This document shows positions 61,008-64,000 of a DNA stretch of 64,000 nucleotides, one piece after another (the stretch's first letter is position 1; each line of letters starts with the position of its first letter). Below the pieces are notes generated by a model that saw only the letters and a program-made list of their open reading frames with translations, ran no database searches and had not been told where the DNA came from. The translations under genes were made by a program, and so were the position numbers. The stretch lies in the NCBI GenBank assembly GCA_905250115.1, contig CAJNOI010000040.1, positions 565,682-629,681 of the forward strand, read 5' to 3'. The stretch is from Adineta steineri. Taxonomy: Eukaryota; Rotifera; Eurotatoria; Adinetida; Adinetidae.

Positions 61008-63453
61008 GGATAATAAATTCTACAATAGATTATTTAAAAAAATATCAAATGATATGAAAGAATAATTATATTCTGTTATTTCAACATCGTCCTTCATATT
61101 ATACACAAGTGTTTAGACACAATTCTCAGTATAAGAAATAGTTAAAGTCGAAATAAAAGTCCTCGTGGCCTCAAGCAAGAATAAAAAGAGACTGGTTCGT
61201 CTCCTTGGATGAAGTAGAATCTTTAGGTAAGATAAGAACACCTACCAATGACATCAGTAAACTATGTTACCTATGACATCCATTCTGGAGTTGATCATAA
61301 AACTTTCTTTTGATACCTGTATAATAATTGTGAAACTATCGATTTTTTTCTTGATCAGAATCTTCTATTTAATTAGAAAGATCCACTTTCATCCTCCCGG
61401 TCTAATTTTACTCTTCGAGTTAATCATACTCTCAATTGTATGAGTTTTTTTGTTTGTATGACAGAAAGAATTCGAAAGATTGTTATGAGTCACAATATTT
61501 ATATTCAATATGAGAAACATCACAACAAATAACTTTGCAATGTCAAATATCAGCCCACACATATCCACATTCCTCTTGTTAGTTGAAATACTCTCTTCCA
61601 GAGAATGAATCTAATACTGGAATATGTTGTATCCAAGTTACAATTTTATTGAGGAATATAACCGATATGACATACAGATGACATCATTTCATTTATTCTC
61701 GAACTCTGAGATTGTTGTATGTCTATCATAGAACAAACTGGCATATGAGAAATTTTTAATGTACAACTTTCTTTCGATTATTTATTAAGAACTTAAACTA
61801 AAAATTCATCTTTTTCCCTACAATGGATTGATAACGAATTAAACCAACGAAAATATATAATTAGTTACACTGAATGATTTATTATTTGATAAGAAATTAA
61901 TTTTTTTGAAGACAATTTATTTCTCCATTACTTTTACGTTGTATCTCTTTCTCCTCTATATATATGTACTGTTAGAATTCGAGAGGTCACCAGTTTCGGC
62001 AAATAGAAATAAAAAATAAAAACATTTTCAAGAAATATATAGTATAATCGATTACGGTTGATCATCATTAATTATGAAACGAACAAAAGCAACTACATTT
62101 CAAAGTAAATTTTATTTATTGTGTGCAAATTCTACTTTTAGAATAGATTTTATTTTATTTTATTTTTACATTATCAGAAAAGCTATGTATCATATTGTTG
62201 ATAATAATGCTATCTACCTTCTAAAGTCTCATTATTTTTTGAATAATCATGTTGTCTTAGTAATATTATGATAAAGATTCTAACCTTTGTATGGTATATC
62301 GAGCTTAGACACAGTTTTATGAATATATATAATTTGTCTATAAAAGATTCCAGTTGAGAGGTGCCCAAGGACTGAGAAACACAAATTTTCTGATTAGTTC
62401 TTTCACGTTTCGCTGAGTGTTGACATTGAATAAAATACAGTATCTGTAATACTTTTTACTCTTGTACTCATATTCATCAAGAAATTTATAAGCATGAATG
62501 TACAGGTACGAAGATTAGTTCGAAAAAAATGATTAGTTTAACTTTTATGGATGGGAAAGTTTGTGTTAAACGTAATAGTTAATTTCCATTTTCTTGAAGA
62601 ATTATTGTAGCAGTGATAATAGTTCCTTTGCAAATTAGCAATTTCTATTACGCAGTCCTTGAACATTGCTACTTGTCTTCTCATGAGAAATCACCATTAA
62701 AAATGGCTGTAGGAGTAAAATCTTTTCGCTCTACAAATCCAACTTCAGTACGAATCATTTCTTAGAAACATTTTAGGCCCAAATTATAAATTAAGTGCAT
62801 CCGTGCAATTTTAATCTCATAACAAAAGTATGAATCACGTGGAGCTTGACAGTTTGTCTTTATTACATACATATATCGATTCTTCGATCGGTATAAAGAA
62901 CAAAGTAGATTATTCTATAAGTCACAGTGACTTTTTGTAATATAGACGTTATTAGAATATTAGATAAATAAGACAAAGATTTATTCAATAAAGCATTATC
63001 TATTACGTATATATTAATATGAATATAATATTAATCTATTAAGGTATATCGTTTCGACAACAGTTGAGCGACATCTTTCGATACTCAAATTGAGCCTCTC
63101 ATATTATAAAAACAATGGATGAGAGATGAAATGATATGTACATTCAATTATGAACGTCATTTTCAAGCTATTCTTTCACTTATTTCATGATTTTATAGAA
63201 GTATTAAAAAGAATATTTCAATTGTAACATACATCAATGAAGTATTTTGAACTCCATACCGAAGATAAATACATATTCCTTCAGATAGGTTAATTTCAAC
63301 AGCTGTCACCATCCATCGAGATCATTTTCTTCTTCTTCTTCGATGAGATTATATATTTTATTTTTCCTTAAAGAACACGTGAATTAATTTCAACATGTCA
63401 ATTAGTTTTCACCTTGACTTTTATTGGAATAGTAAAATTTGTTGTTTTTAGAT
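61008..63453. other. Intergenic region
   Basis: About 2.4 kb, AT-rich, with no supportable gene, RNA or repeat. A polypyrimidine-AG at its right edge ends 2 bases before the next ATG. Confidence 0.4.
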
Positions 63454-64000
63454 ATGTCTGAAGATAATATTCAACTACCTAATTATCTTTGTTTTAAACC
63501 ATCGAAAGTTAAACCTGGACAAAATGGTATTAAAGAAAAACAATGAAATCTACATTGTATTTTGAAACTATTCTTTTTCTTCAGGTTTATTTGCAAAGCA
63601 AACTTTAAAGCCAAATGAACCATTAGGAGTATATCGTGGGAAAATACGTCGTAGTTTACCACAAACAGCTGATGAAGAATATGTGTGGGCAGTATGTTTA
63701 TTCATTAAATTTATATTCAAAAAAACTATTCTAAGAAAATTTTCCGTAATAGATCTTAAGTGCTCGTGGTGTACCTGTTTTTTATATTGATGCAAGTAAT
63801 GCAAATGATGGTAATTTTCTTCGTTTTATACGATGGACACATGATAAATCTCAACAGAATGTTGTTTGTATGCAACAAAATCAACAAATACATTATTTTT
63901 CATTAAAAGTAAATCTGAATTTTATTAATCTGATTAATTTAATTTTCATTTCTTTAGACAATTCAACCTGATGAGGAATTATTAACATTTATCGAAAGAC
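63454..64000 (+). CDS. PR/SET-domain protein, PRDM-like (N-terminal part)
   Basis: Exons 63454-63526, 63585-63691, 63753-63908 and 63958 to beyond the window end, phases agreeing, about 126 residues visible. The sequence begins with a PR/SET fold: GLFAKQTLKPNEPLGVYRGK, then FYIDASNANDGNFLRFIRW, QQNVVCMQQNQQIHYFS and IQPDEELLTFI. The order G.FA..., N(F/W)(L/M)R(F/Y)(I/V), QN...Q, I.Y, I.P.EELL is that of PRDM-type PR domains, methyltransferase-like and usually followed by zinc fingers, which would lie outside the window. Whether it is catalytic cannot be judged. The start is supported by the acceptor-like TTTTTAG two bases before the ATG. Confidence 0.75.

Overview
The window looks like a bdelloid rotifer nuclear contig (Adineta/Rotaria type). 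This rests on AT-rich DNA, many short GT-AG introns (about 45-130 bp), animal genes (Hes, SQSTM1, scramblase, PRPF4B, mL48, GPCR) mixed with genes of fungal or bacterial character (DUF3445, type I PKS), and G-rich TGTGGG-type repeats like the telomere repeat reported for bdelloids. The species is inferred. Two 100-N gaps (22785-22884, 41200-41299) are assembly joins. Exons below were assigned by eye; for each multi-exon model I checked that exon phases agree and that the summed length is a whole number of codons.

Region 1 (1-11.5 kb): three same-strand KY-like transglutaminase-fold genes (the first cut by the window edge). Copies 1 and 2 are separated by a subtelomere-like block with interstitial TGTGGG/CCCACA tracts, a ~200-bp near-palindrome, a tRNA-Arg-like remnant and a two-exon Cys/Trp-rich gene piece. 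A diverged ~75-bp direct repeat flanks this block. A TMEM272-like membrane gene lies on the other strand.

Region 2 (11.6-22.8 kb): a 12-exon gene resembling C12orf56 (minus), a probable MITE, and a Hes-type bHLH-Orange repressor in a gene-poor stretch.

Region 3 (22.9-28.6 kb): a decayed type I PKS/FAS-like gene (AT-DH-psiMT-ER-KR-ACP) starting abruptly at the first gap.

Region 4 (29.5-41 kb), the most unusual part: a small signal-peptide/one-TM protein whose first intron is filled by a degenerate minisatellite; an intact 535-aa envelope-like membrane glycoprotein with no gag/pol nearby; and an intact 13-exon gene for a ~1,839-aa protein joining a MULE-like DDE transposase core, USP-like modules with Cys and His replaced, and an intact Ulp1/C48 SUMO-protease domain.

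Region 5 (41-64 kb): ordinary, compact animal genes: a GPCR broken by the second gap, phospholipid scramblase, SQSTM1/p62 with an upstream three-unit heat-shock element, mitochondrial ribosomal protein mL48, an apparent SNIP1(FHA)-PRPF4B(kinase) fusion, an SLC35D-like transporter, a secretory-pathway C2H2/one-TM protein, an intronless fungal-type DUF3445 gene, and the start of a PR/SET-domain gene.
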